From Strigops habroptila (lineage: Eukaryota > Chordata > Aves > Psittaciformes > Psittacidae), in assembly GCF_004027225.2 (NCBI RefSeq), contig NC_044277.2, positions 103,161,725 to 103,225,724 of the forward strand: DNA of 64,000 bases, written 5' to 3'. Below, in pieces: positions 26,665 through 39,000 of this stretch. Below the pieces are notes generated by a model. That model was given only the letters and a program-made list of their open reading frames with translations. It was not told the DNA's origin and ran no database searches. The position numbers and the translations under genes were made by a program. Positions within the stretch are counted from its first letter, which is position 1. Each line of letters opens with the position of its first letter.

Positions 26665-29600
26665 CCTTATCCTATTTATTTCCTTACACAGACACACTGG
26701 AGGGGAGGATGGTGGGAGGGACACACACTCTGCTCCTGCCATCTATGTCTCTCAGCAGTTTGGTGGCAGGCACAGACAAGGCATTTTGGGAAGGGGACAT
26801 CCCACATGGGAGTACAGCAGTGGGTACCAGGACATTTGCTCACAGGAAATGCAAACCTTGGCAGGGGCCTGACTCAGTGGGAAAAGGGATCTGGGTGTAA
26901 GTGGGCAGCATCACCATGTAATATGCATGTCTGTGCACTGGGGATGGCCCGTGGCAGTCTGTCACCACTGCCGGGTGCTCCTCTGACCCCTCTCCGTCTT
27001 TGCCTCACTGGCATCTTGCTTTTCTGGAGCTTTGTGTTCAGTGTCCAGCTGTACTTGAGGTAAAAATTTGTTGTCTTGGGGGAAAAAAAAAGTAATTTAC
27101 TGTGAAGCACTGGCTGAAAATCATTTTCTGAACCACTGCACAATTTTAATCAGACGACCATACTGTATCCAATCAAGGGAGGATTTGCAAGGGGGGTAGG
27201 GAGGCGTTTCACTGTGGCCTTCCCCAGAGGACAGTAAATCCAAGCTCTGCTCAGGAAGATGAGATGTCTCGGGCTTCACAGCCTGCCCAAACCTAATTTG
27301 CACTAGAATTACATGGCCATTACTAATGTATACAGTGACTCAAATTGATTACTTTGCTATTTGTAAGAGCAACGCACTCACTTTGGTGATGGCAGCTTCC
27401 GACCGAGGAGTACAAAGGGGAGAGAACAAAGCGAAGTTGCTGCTTTGAAAGAGTACATGAGAATGAGGAGGACTATGAGGGTGAGTAAGGTGATGCTCAG
27501 GAGAGAGTTCGGCATGTAGAAGAGCATGGGAATGGCTGGACTCAGCCATTTTATGTGCTTAGCACACGTTGCGTTACAAAATAAAATTACCTGGCTTAAT
27601 CTTCGAGCCCCTAAAGTCCTGTCACATGTAATGGGAGTGTCTCTGCTTTTGATTCAGGACTCCTAAGGCTATCGGAAATCCCAGACCTTCCTGGGGCTCC
27701 TGTTCACGTTTGTGCTGGGGTGCTGCTCTGTGGGAAGCCCCAGACATGCTCCTGCACAGTCTCACACAGACTTCCAGCCTCTGCGGGGCAGAGACTCACA
27801 CCCTGCACCACCAATGAGCTCTGCAGTGAGGCCTGCATCCTCCTTCATTGGCCTAGTGACAGCCAAAGCCACTGAGCAACTTAGGGACACTAGAAACACT
27901 TTGGCAGGATAGTTCATGTCCCACTTCTTCCTCCACCCCCATAGCGAATGCGTCCCCTGGGGAGTGGGAACCTTGAGTTCAAATCCCTGGTGGAAATCAG
28001 GTGCAGGAGGTTTGAATATTGGTCTCCAGCACCTCCAATACATGTGTCTGCTTTTCATATACATGGCTTTTGCAAGAAGGACATGGCCTGCATTTGCACA
28101 CCTAACTCCTAGCAATGGCTCAGGACAGGCAAGCCCAGAGGTGACAAGGGTGCTACTCTGCTACTGATGGGACTTATCGTGATGACAGGAACATCAATTT
28201 CTTTTCTGAAATCTCCTACTTGCTACAGCACAAGCCTCATGTAATGAAAACATAACCCTGGAGCCAAAACTCTTCTCCCACACAGCCACATACTAATCGT
28301 AACTCCACATGAACATACATTCTACATTCCCTCCCACAAAAATCTCCCTAAACATTAAACCACCTGAAGATTGAAGCTGGGACAAGGGAGGATGGGGAAA
28401 TTTCACCACAGCCTTTCGCTGCTCCTGCATAGCTTTTCCCTGAGCAGCTTCTTCCTGTTACACTTGCTTGACGTTACAGGATACCTGTGACAAAGCAAAA
28501 GGAAAGGTTAAGATGTTGTCACCCAGGCTAACACACTGAGCAACCACTCTGTTTGCTCGTTAAAGAGCAAAGGGTTAAACCTGGCAGGTATTTGCAGGGC
28601 TTCAAAGTCCCCCCAAGCAGCAGGTGGCAGTGTGGAAAGGCAGCCCTGTTGCCAGCATGTCCATGAGGTCCTGAGCTCTAAGGGAGCACTACTGGATTCT
28701 CTGATTAGATTTCCCTTGACAAGAAAGGACAGTCAGTCTGGTACACTAATAATATAACAATACAGTTAGTAATAGGGTAGCAATAGGAATAGCAATGTAG
28801 TTGTCTTCAAGATGCGGTTAAATCAAGTTAAGTGAACGCCAGCACCTTTTCCTGGAGCTCCAGCACATCACAGCTGGAAGTGAGCTCTGCTGAGTGCAAT
28901 GCTATGTCCCAAATAAACAAGCAGGATAATGATCATGTTCCCTTCCCTCCTCCTCAGGAATGGGAGGGGACTGGTGCCTCCTTGCAGACGATGAAATCCA
29001 GCCTGTGGAAGTGCAGATAATATAAAAATGGGCAAAGGCTGAATCCTCAGCACCCAGAGCTGGAGAAGACTGAAAAATGAAGTCACATGTGGTGAAGGGA
29101 AAGACTGTGTGTACCACAAATGCAGTGCTTTCAGCAAGCCTTACGTTTCTTGCCCATCTCCCTTTGGGACCAGCACATGTATATACATGCACACTTCATA
29201 GAGCTGTATCAAATGGCTGATGTTCTGCAGAAGGTTCTTCGGCTGCCACTGAAGCAGCTCAGGTTCAACCCAAGGGAGCTCCTGATGGCTGAGTGACATG
29301 ATTTGGCATCCTCCCCTCCAGCACTGCCATGGGTTAGGTCAGCTTTCTCGCCTTGCTTTCACACCTTTAAGTTTCAGCTTACATTGCTTCTTATGACACT
29401 CTGGTAATCAAATCCAAGCACAAGCCCACTTCTACGGCCAGGCTGTGTAATCCAGCTATGGTTTCATTTCACCATGCTTTGTGTCCCACTGTGGGTTCCC
29501 AGGTGCTTGGGCATGGCCACTCCACTTTTGGAGGCACTACAGCACCGAAATGCATTGGCTGGGTAACAAAACTCTGTGCAGGGAGGAATGCATTTTTCTT

Positions 29601-30639
29601 AACACATAGGAGTAAAAGGAGGCTGGCATGGAGATGGGCTGGTCTTCCAGATGGATGCATTCATGCAAAGATGGGAAAGGATTAGAGGTTGTTGAGCACT
29701 GGCAGATCAGTACATACTCTCATGCTCTCCCTGGTTCCAGCCTGCTCAGTGCTGAGCCCTGCCCCATCAGCTGTTGAGAGCTGCTGGGGAAAACTTGCAC
29801 AAGTCCTTATTTGTTGTCTTGGGAAATATTTATTCTTGATGCAAACCAAATTTACCTCTGTGATCTGCTATATACTTTCACATTGTTTCTTAAGCAGACT
29901 TGGAAGCACTTCATTCCAGACCTGTTTGCTGCATCTTTCCTGACCTGCTCAGCATACCAGCGGGGAAGCCGGGATGCCAGCCACTGTACCTCTCAAACCA
30001 ATATCAAAAGCCTCCTGTTCAGATCTTGAAAGAGAGTATTTTGGGAGTCTTATGTTGCTACAGCTGTTAATTTTTCACACAGCAGGTGGGAAACCTGCCC
30101 TGTTTGAAGGGTGCGATGGAAAAGGCCAGTTGCTTTGTAATATTTTACAACACAGGAAAGTGGAGCTTGTTCATAGCCCCGCTGCGTATCCAGCCCAGAG
30201 CATCCACACAGATATTTTAAGCAGATACACAAAGCTCTTGTTCAGTCTTTTCCTCCAAGCTATGGCATAAGCAGACAAGTCATTAATTGCACAGGCAGAT
30301 GGCTATTACGAAGTGTGTGAGAACTGGCTACTCCATCACTGTGTAGGTGGAGCTGATTAGACAGACCTGAATCAGAAAGAAAAAAAAGGAACATTTCCTA
30401 TATTTCCTTTGCTACATGGTGAGAAAAGCTTTTCCTGTGTGACTGGAGAAGACAATTCAAAAATAACAGCAAAATTGCTCCTCACTTCCCCACTGAGCCA
30501 TGTTACTAGCAAGAGCACTTTGGGATTTATATACAATTCCTCCACATCTTCACTGCTGGGCAACAAGCACATGGGACCAGGATGGGCATAGGAGAGTTTG
30601 GGGTTTTCTTCACACAGGCTGGCAAAGGTTAAACACAAA

Positions 30640-31262
30640 GAGACCAGGCACTACAGTACCAGAGGTACCCACTTCTCTGCAAGCTGCCACCAAAAAAGCC
30701 CTCCCTGTTCCTCTGCTGTCCTATCTTTAAGCAGCTCTGATTTAGGGAAGGAATTCCCTTCGGTGGAGTAATTTTTCCTAATATCCAATCTAAACCTCCC
30801 CTGGTGCAAATTGAGGCCATTCCCTCTTGTCCTATCACTTGTTAATTGGGAGAAGAGACCAACACTCACCTTGCTACTACCTCCTCTCAGGCAGTTGTAG
30901 AGAGCGACAAGGTCCCCCCTAAACCTCCTTTTCTCCAGACTAAACAACCCCAGTTCCCTCAGCCTCTCCTCGTAAGACTTGTGCTCCAAACCCTTCACCA
31001 GCTTCATTGGTCTTCTCTGGACACGCTCCAGCACCTCAGTGTCTTGTGGTGAGGGGCCCAGAACTGAACACAGTATTCAAGGTGCAGCGTCACCAGTGTC
31101 GAGTACAGGGGGATGATCACTGCCCTGGCCCTGCTGCCACACTGTTGCTGATACAGGCCAAGATGCTGTTTGCCTCCTTGGCCACCTGGGCACAGCTGGC
31201 TCATACTCAGCTGGCTGTCGAGCAACACCCCCAGGTCCTTTTCCTGGGCAGCCTTCCAGGCA
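30640..31262 (-). pseudogene. CR1 LINE fragment with broken ORF2 (reverse transcriptase C terminus)
   Basis: On the minus strand one frame (31228-31004) reads LLDSQLSMSQLC and [16 protein letters not shown] second frame (31034-30651) continues [28 protein letters not shown] and [20 protein letters not shown]. This is the well-known CR1 ORF2 C-terminal region. The two frames join near 31035-31050, where one base appears to be lost, so the copy is dead. It is the longest CR1 piece in the window. It is 5'-truncated and no octamer tail is visible at its 3' side. It should not be annotated as a host gene. Confidence 0.9.
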
Positions 31263-34200
31263 CTCTTCCCTATTTAACGGTTTCTCTATTTAACAGTTTT
31301 TGATGGCAGAGGTTTACCTTGTCTAGCCAATTCCAAAAAAAGAGGCTAATGACTGACCCCCTCCCCGGAGAAACCCAGTGCCAACCTCCAGCAATCACTG
31401 CTGGCCAGGTTAGCAGCTTCTGCAAATCCTGGTATTTGTTACCTACTTGCTTCCATTTATTTTACAGGACACCTGAGTGTTTCTGTCAAGGAGATGACTC
31501 TAATGATGGAAAGAACATTCAAGGTGGGTTGCATCACCTCTGAAGCCTCTGATGAAGGAAACAGTCAAATTTCTGGGCGCGTATCTTCTCTCCTTTCAGC
31601 TGTTGCCTGTTATTACCTAATACACGTTACTTTTCCAGGATAGGGATTCTTTCTCCACAGGTTAGTGCAGCACTTACAAGCACAAGTTGCTAATGACACT
31701 CATCTTTACTACTGCAGGGCAAACTGAAATTGCAAAATGCTGCTTTGAAGTGAACCTACAGAAAGCAACTTTAAATCCCTTCTCCCCCCAATTTTGTTTA
31801 CAGATGCAAACCAATAGCATTACAAGACATCAGTGCAGGGATAAATTCTCACCTAGAACAAGATTCATCAAGAAGCTGGAGCCAAAATTGTCTTGGGAGC
31901 AGATACATAACTTATGTGTTCAATCTAAAGGCACTTTCATTGTCAAAACCCTTCTCTAGGAAAAATCATTAGCTTCATACTCCACTACTGTCAATACAAC
32001 ACTCCAAACAACAATTCATTTTAAATGGGTATCTTAGTATCACCAGCAAAAAGACAGTCATTATGGGCCAGAGACACTTGATTCATATCCCCCATCATTT
32101 TTGTTCACCAAGGCCGACACTGTGGAAGCAGTCTGCCCTCAAAAGACCAAATACCAACAATGCACCAAGCAGAGATGGTAGCCTGCAGCCCAAAGCCCTT
32201 GACCATCACAGCAGCTCTCCCCTGCGTTCCCTTCCCTTCTGTCTCCTATTTCTCATCACTTTCACCACGATTCAAGAAGAGCAGTAACAATCAGGACTAG
32301 ACCACCAAGGGAGCACCAGAAAATCACTGTAGCAGGCTGTGGACAGCCTGGTTGTCAATCTTCCTTGCTATTCAGTTATTTAGCTTTAAACCCAAACGTA
32401 TTAAAACAGTGGAGGAACGAGGGAGAAACTTCCATATCCAGGACTCCTGTAGCTTAGCTCTGTCACAGGGGTCTGTATTGTCACTACAGATGAAGGCAGG
32501 GATATGATTAAGTGTGCAACAGGAATGACAGAGGGACACAGACACAACCGCAGTTCTCACCAAGGATCTTGAAGCAGTAACTTACGGACATGGCTCAAAC
32601 AACTGTGTAAAAGCCTCACCCCCTTGCTATTACTCATCTTACTTTTCCTTTTGTAAAGAAAGCACATTTATTTGCTATATGCTAGACTCCACAGTTACTT
32701 CAGATGAGGAAACTAGCAGAAGATGAGCAGGTGAATGTCCTCTTTGGCACACAGCAGTGCTGGAAGTGGTTTCACTGTTCACCACCTGCTGTCACCTTCC
32801 AAGGGGAGCTGAGGAACAACCACCATGCTCAAGCAGAGCTGACAATTATACAGGGTGTCTAGTCTATGTTAAGCCATGAGGCATGAAAATTATGGTAATC
32901 AGGGCTTGCAAGAATTCAAGGGTGCACAGAAGACCCAAGGAGGTATCAAGTTAGGGAGCAGCTGGTCTCCGCAGGAGGCCTCTACAGGACAGTCACACTT
33001 CTGCTGCTGTCCTAACGGCAAGCTGTAGTGGAAAGGAAGGATACCTGGAGTTCCTCGCATACCACTGCTGCTGTCCCAAAAGAGGTTTTTTGCTATAGAT
33101 GGACATGTATCTGTAGCACTAAGATCTGTTTCAGCTGTCCATAGGTGTGTGTGAGCCCTTGCAGGAGAGATGTGCAACCTCTCAGCTGAAATGATCAAGA
33201 GGAAAAGGAAGGTGGAAGACTGAATCAAAAACCATAAATAATTCAAATTATGGGGAAAGGAAAAAGACAATGCAAAGAGCAATGACAAGGTACTTTTTCC
33301 AAAGGGCGATACCATCGCAGTGCCAAAAGGCTGCCCAGACTCCAGCAAAGCACACACAAGACCATCAAAAGGCACACAAAGTACCTGGCACTTTGTTATT
33401 CCAGGCAAGAGAGTCATCTGCCCCATTCTGTGATATACTGGTTTTGTCACATTTGATAGGATTAACAACCAAAATTCTGGGCTAAAATTGAAATGAGCAA
33501 ATGTTTTGTCAGGATTTCACCCAAATTCTCCCTAATTTATGCAGGCAGTAAGCTTTTATGATGTCCTTAGCTAGTCACATTTCTCTCATCTTAAATGTTT
33601 GGATTTTGTAAATATGTTCTTGGCAAACACAAAAGTGTCATGGGAACCACAACTGCTTTATAAAGTGATCTACTTTTGGATACTGCAACTAAACTGAGAT
33701 GAAGGAAACTATACAGTTTTTATAACATCCAGCTGATGATTCACAACATCCAAATAATGCTTCTGATTCATCCTTTATAAAAACAGACTGGCACTACATG
33801 ATCCTTCTCAGAAACTATTAATTCTCACATTCAAACTACTGAAGGTGTTTTTATGACACAACTCCAAATTTACATAGAGTCGTACCAGTAAAAGAAAATT
33901 CTAAATATTCTAAAATTTCTAAGAGTTTTTACTCTTTCATTCCAGATTTAAAGTCTCAGGATACAAGTCACACTAATTTATATCCAAAATTCAAGTATGT
34001 CTGAAATTTAAGATGTACACACAAGAAAAGTACAAAACTAATGAAAAAAACCCCTTCATTAAGCCTCCTAAGCTGATGCAAATCTGACCAACTTCAGTTA
34101 CTGTTAAAACAGAACTGGAAATGCATTTATAGTCAATCTTCTGCTTTCACGAAGGAGTTTTGTTGCTAAACTTATAGACCAAAGACTGATGCTGGGGAAA

Positions 34201-34331
34201 AAAACCAGTGACAATCACAAACAAAAAGAAAGCAGTGCCCACCTCTCAAATCAAGCAGTATCAAAAAACCCACGTTTATCTAAACTTAGTGGTGAAAGCG
34301 AAATACTAAGCTTACATTAATTTATGAAGAA
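31263..34331. other. Intergenic region between CR1 and the solo LTR
   Basis: No named repeat or gene seen. An open stretch on the minus strand (32899-33468) starts with TTG and has no known domain, so it was not called. Confidence 0.7.
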
Positions 34332-34336
34332 CCCAT
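34332..34336. repeat. Left target-site duplication of the solo LTR
   Basis: CCCAT directly before the LTR's TGTC end, identical to the copy directly after its GACA end. Confidence 0.8.
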
Positions 34337-34907
34337 TGTCGTGGTTTGAGCCCAGCCAGTAACTCAGAACCACACAGCCGCTCGCTCACTCCCCCCCCCC
34401 CTTCTTCCTCCCCCCGCTCCCGGAGGGATGGGGAGGAGAATGGGAAGAATGTAACTCCCACGGGTTTAGATAAGAGCAGTCCCGCAACTAAGGTATAACA
34501 CAAAACCACTACTGCTACCACCAATGATAATAACGATTAGTGAAATAACAAGGGGAGAGGATACAATTGCTCACCACCCACCGACCGATACCCAGCCCGA
34601 CCCGAGCAGTGATCTGGGCCTTCCGGGTAACTCCCCCCAGTTTATATACTGGGCATGACGTGCTGTGGTATGGAATACCCCTTTGGCTAGTTTGGGTCAG
34701 GTGTCCTGTCTCTGCTTCCTCCCGGCTTCCCCTCCTCCCTGGCAAAGCATGAGACTGAGAAAGTCCTTGGTTGGAATAAACATTACTTAGCAACAACTAA
34801 AAACATCGGTGTTATCAGCGTTGTTCCCAGGCTGAAAGTTAAAAAACACAGCACTGCACCAGCTACTAAGCAGGAGAAAAATGACTGCTATAGCTGAACC
34901 CAGGACA
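34337..34907 (-). mobile_element. Solo LTR of an avian endogenous retrovirus
   Basis: 571 bp bounded by TGTC at the left and GACA at the right, an inverted terminal pair typical of LTRs. It is flanked on both sides by the identical 5-bp target duplication CCCAT (34332-34336 and 34908-34912). The sequence, such as GTGGTTTGAGCCCAGCCAG and TTTGGGTCAGGTGTCC, resembles a common avian LTR type. The sense strand appears to be minus, because a TATATAAA-type TATA box lies there at 34641-34650. No internal gag, pol or env sequence is present, so this is a recombination-derived solo LTR. The 5-bp duplication fits avian ERVL-like elements, but I cannot assign the family with certainty. Confidence 0.85.
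34641..34650 (-). promoter_or_regulatory. TATA box within the LTR
   Basis: The minus strand reads AGTATATAAA, a good TATA box inside the LTR. It is used here to orient the element. It could in principle drive minus-strand transcription away from EXOG, toward lower coordinates. Confidence 0.5.
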
Positions 34908-34912
34908 CCCAT
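34908..34912. repeat. Right target-site duplication of the solo LTR
   Basis: CCCAT directly after GACA. A perfect match to the left copy suggests a fairly recent insertion. Confidence 0.8.
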
Positions 34913-35500
34913 TGACCCTAATAGCAACTTGTGCAAACTCTGATTCTATTGTTATTTTTTTAAAATGCAGAATTATACATGAATGGAAGAAGTCCGCTGC
35001 AAATGACAAGAGCTGACAGCTACTGACATGCAAAAATATCCCAAGCACACAAGGTCAGGAGAGGTAAGAGACAACCTGGTTTGGTTAACACCACCATGTG
35101 AAGACTGTAAGGGATTCCGATTATGTCTTACAGCTCTCTGATAAAAGAGTGTTAAATGAAATATTTCTAAATTAATTTCTAATTTTTAATTTACAAAAAT
35201 CCCAGAAAGTACCATTGCTTCCACTCCATCATACTGAAAGACATTTGCAGGTGGAATTACATTTAAACATGTTCCAGTTGTTCTCCCAAGGTGTCTACTA
35301 TCTATTTTTATAATATTTCTAGAAGGGATTCCATACAAACCCCAAGTCTGACGTCTCACTTGGAAAATAGCACAAAGCCTTTTCTGGAAGTCCAGTAATC
35401 TATTCATGCCAGAATGGGGTCATTTTCATTTCCCACATCTAAGTACTGCAGCAAATCACATGTGTGCATCAGGTTACATGAGAATGAATATTATTCCAAA
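34913..35500. other. Spacer between the LTR and the EXOG 3' end
   Basis: About 590 bases of AT-rich sequence downstream of the predicted EXOG poly(A) site. It could hold extended EXOG 3' UTR if the first signal is bypassed. Nothing else recognised. Confidence 0.6.
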
Positions 35501-35520
35501 CCCACCATCTTCCAAATGTC

Positions 35521-35526
35521 TTTATT
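35521..35526 (-). terminator. EXOG poly(A) signal
   Basis: A canonical AATAAA lies on the minus strand 107 bases after the EXOG stop codon. A G/T-rich stretch (GGTGGGTTTGG on the minus strand, near 35497-35507) follows at the distance expected for a downstream element. This predicts a very short 3' UTR of about 120-130 bases. Later sites could also be used. Confidence 0.65.
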
Positions 35527-35632
35527 GCTTTCACAACTCAAAAAAGGATAATTCATAGAGCCCTTGTCTCTGTGTTTGCCTTCAGCTCCCCTTTCAAAGT
35601 ACAAAACCCCAAACATCTTCTTGAACAAGTAC

Positions 35633-36094
35633 TCAGCCAGTTTTCCCCTCTCTAGCTGCGACTTGTCTTTCCTGCAGTAGTTCTTCTTCCTTCTTCTTGA
35701 GAAGCTTTAGAAGATACTCATCAGGCTCAATTCCTGCCTCCCTTAACTCTGACATGACTTTCTCCAACCGGTGCAGCGTACGGGCACTCTGTACTTTTCT
35801 AGCAGTAATGTACAACGTAAATTCCTTGAAGCCCATCAGTTTACAGGTATCCACCTCACAGATATTTTTAACATCTCTGGTTTTGTCCACCTGGGGGAAG
35901 AAAACTAAACCTGACATTTTTTCCAGATCTTCAATATTTACTTGGAATTCAGGCAGCTGGTGACTGAAGCCTATGGGATCATTTGGCACCACAAAAGCCC
36001 CCAGTACCAAGGGCTCTGTAGATGTTCTGCTCCGTCTGGCAAGGATCACCTTGTATAGGTGGGATGGCACAGCTACATCATCCTTCCCGATTAC
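35633..36094 (-). CDS. EXOG: EXOG coding exon 6 (last exon, wing domain)
   Basis: 462 nt from the acceptor TTCCTTTTGACAG to the stop TGA at 35635-35633. It encodes residues 211-363, from VIGKDDVAVPSHLYKVILAR through GAFVVPND, SGLVFFPQVDKT and CEVDTCKLMGFKEFTLY to a charged helical tail rich in Lys, Glu and Leu. The C-terminal tail diverges most from human, as is usual for this family. The C-terminal region is the EXOG wing that helps select substrate. Confidence 0.96.
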   Translation of the reverse strand, partial: VIGKDDVAVPSHLYKVILARRSRTSTEPLVLGAFVVPNDPIGFSHQLPEFQVNIEDLEKMSGLVFFPQVDKTRDVKNICEVDTCKLMGFKEFTLYITARKVQSARTLHRLEKVMSELREAGIEPDEYLLKLLKKKEEELLQERQVAAREGKTG

Positions 36095-39000
36095 CTGTCA
36101 AAAGGAAATTTATATTTCAGACACAGAACTTATCAGTTGAGGGGGAAAAAATATGTGAGACTAATCCTACTAACTCTGAAAAGGAGCCACAGCACATTAC
36201 CTGTCAAAATCATGTGCAATGTTATCAGACTAGAAGCTGAGGTGGAAAGCACCTGTACTGGGTCTGGCTAGGATGGAGTTAATTTTCTCCCAAGCAGTAC
36301 TCATAGCGCTGTGCTTTGCATAAAATTCACTAGGATTCAACTTAAGAGCTTGTACATGTTGGGTTTCCTGCTGCGTCACTTAGACCAGGACGGAAAGATC
36401 AGGACTCTTAAATTCACATGAAAGCTGTTAAAAGTTCACACACATATGTATACAGTAGACACTCCACCCTGTGTCAGGAATAAGTTCAAGAGAATATACC
36501 TATTGATGATAAATGTAATCTCTCCCATATTCAAAAAGTGATGCTCATGCACGCACTAAGTTGTTGGTTTTTTTCTTTTAGTATTACTGAACTAAATCTG
36601 CCATGCTAACAAAATGTAACGGGCTCATCCATGGAAAATTTGAATTTTGCATAACCCTTCTGTATAACCACCCTTTTAAAAACTGTACTTTTATTCTAAT
36701 AGTATCAGAAGAGAAATATTCAGATACCTTACCAAAACTACAAAGGCACCTTGGTTTATACATAAAATCCAGTAATTTGGTAATATTTCCAGTATTTTCA
36801 ATACCTACAAAAGCAGACTGCTTGTTTTGATTTTTTGACAGCTTTTGTTAGATACAATTAAAATACAACTTCAGAGAAAGCAAGAATTTATTTCACTGCC
36901 ACAACTGATCACATTAATTGAAAGTATTTTACAAACTAATCCAATATATCAGGTCAGGCATACTTTGTCCATTCATACATTCAGTATAACTCAATCACCA
37001 AAGAAACACTTCCTATGTATGCCTCATTCTGAGAGCATTCAGCATTCTGCAAAACAAATTAAGTTTTTAAAACTGAACTTTGCCTGTGGCTACTGAACCA
37101 ACGTTCACACAGTCTATTCCAATAGTCTGAGTTACGAATTCTTTCAGTGCTTCATGTGTGTCCCTGTTGCCAGTTTTTAAAGTGACCAGCCTTTAAGTCT
37201 TACTGGTTAGACCAAAACCAGAGAAAAAACCTTCAGGAGAAAGGGAAGCCTTTGATAAAGTTTTTTCATGTTTTGCACAATAACGTAGTAGTAACATTAC
37301 TACCATCTCTGTCAAACATGTGCTCTTAGATTTCTTTATTATAGAATACTTTCCTCCCCTTCCCTAAACCAGGCTATTTAATGGCTTTGCTGCAGTTTAA
37401 ATATTTTTTTGTGTGTTTCTGGGTTTTCTCTTTTGTGGATTTTTTATTTATTTATTTTTTTTTTTAGAAAAACGATCATGCTTCTTCTACCAACCTTTTC
37501 CTAAATCAAGCTCTGCCTAGACATCTAGCAGTCATTAAAACAGGTAAGCAATAAATAAATGCCTTATGGCAAATCTACTTCTCCTTTCAACGACAGATGT
37601 CTTGATGGGGAAATTAGAGCTCCTGAGTGTCAAAGCACTTTACATTTAGCATTCAGTGTGGGTGAAACCAGAGTTACAGCTCCTCGGGATCAATGGCACA
37701 AATAATCAAAACTGACTGATGCACAGATAATTTTAAAATATACTAAAAACTACGCATCAACACACTGTGCTATCTGGTGGGTTAAAACTGAATTACAAAA
37801 TCATAGAATCATAGAATGGTTAGGGTTGGAAGGGATCATCTAGTTCCAACCCCCCTGACATAGGCAGGGGCACCTTCCACTAGACCAGGTTGCTCCAAGC
37901 CCCGTCCAACCTGGCCTTGAACACTGCCAGGGATGGGGCAGCCACAGCTTCTCTGGGTAATCTGTGCCAGGGCCTCACCACCCTCATTGTGAATAGTTTC
38001 TTCCTAATACTTAATCTAAAATTACCCTTTTTCAGTTTAAAGCCATTCCCCCTTGTCCTACTACTACATGCCCCTGTAAAAAGCCCCTCTCTAGATTTCC
38101 TGTAGGCCCCCTTTAGGCACTGGAAGCTTCTCTAAGGTCTCTGTGGAGCCTTCTCTTCTCCAGCCCAACTCTCTCAGCTTGTCTCCACAGCAGAGGTGCT
38201 CCATCCCCCAGATCATCTTTGTGGCCTCCTCTGGACTTGCTCTAACAGATCCACGTCCTTCTCATGTTGGGGCCCCAGAACAAAAATGAATGGTGTTGGG
38301 AGTTTAACCTATTTGAGATAGGTGGCACTCAAACTGGGGATTGCACGCAATGTATTGGGGGTGAGAGGGAGGGAGCCAAAAAGCAAGAAAAACCCTGAGG
38401 GGGGCATGAAGGAGCTCATATTTCCATATTCACCCAAGTACATCCAGTGACTGTCACTGTTGAAGGCAGAAGGCTGGAATTCCTTTTCTCCCCCGGGGAT
38501 TGCAGAGCCTGTGCTCCTTGGGCAACGCAGAAAAGAAGGAAGAGACTGTGTGCAGCTGCACCGTCACCCTACACCTGCAGCCTCCTGAGAGAAGGCAGTA
38601 GTGAGAATAAACCTTCTTCCCCACATTCAGCCTGGCCACCAGCCTCCGGACTTGCAGCATTCCTGTGCTTTTTCTTCCTGCACTGCCTTTGCCAGGCATA
38701 CTTTGTCTTTCTTCACATACTTTGTCCCACTATAAATACATGTATATGTACTAGGTCCTCCTTAGCTCGGCTCCCTCCCCTTCTCAATACCTCCCACACA
38801 CATACACATACCAGCATCCTCTTTCTGTTGTATAAAAGACCAGAGGAAGGGTAAACACGCAGATGGAGCTGCTACAAGTATCTCCAATTAGGGGGTATAT
38901 GGTATATGTAAAACAAACAGGTGAATACGTGTTGAGTGAGCTAGCAGAGGGAACGGGATTGAGTCTGAGGACTGAGTGGGTGGATAGAAAGGCTGGGGAA

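Larger units (their letters stand above)
18946..30639. other. Intergenic region without a recognised gene
   Basis: No supported exon. It holds the inverted repeat at 20.9 kb, a MIR-like remnant at 21.3 kb, a short CA run at about 25.83 kb and the trinucleotide repeat at 26.6 kb. Many short open frames are present, but none shows domain-like sequence. Confidence 0.7.

Noticed and set aside
27961-28000. GAGTTCAAATCCC, similar to a tRNA B box
   Set aside because: No matching A box, acceptor stem or anticodon arm at the right distance, so not a tRNA gene.
30651-31034. 127-codon frame that could be read as a host gene
   Set aside because: It is the C terminus of CR1 ORF2, a transposon fragment with a frameshift.
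32899-33468. 189-codon open frame on the minus strand, 2 kb beyond the EXOG 3' end
   Set aside because: It starts at TTG, not ATG, shows no domain, and about one such frame is expected by chance in 64 kb. No splice-site context supports an exon.
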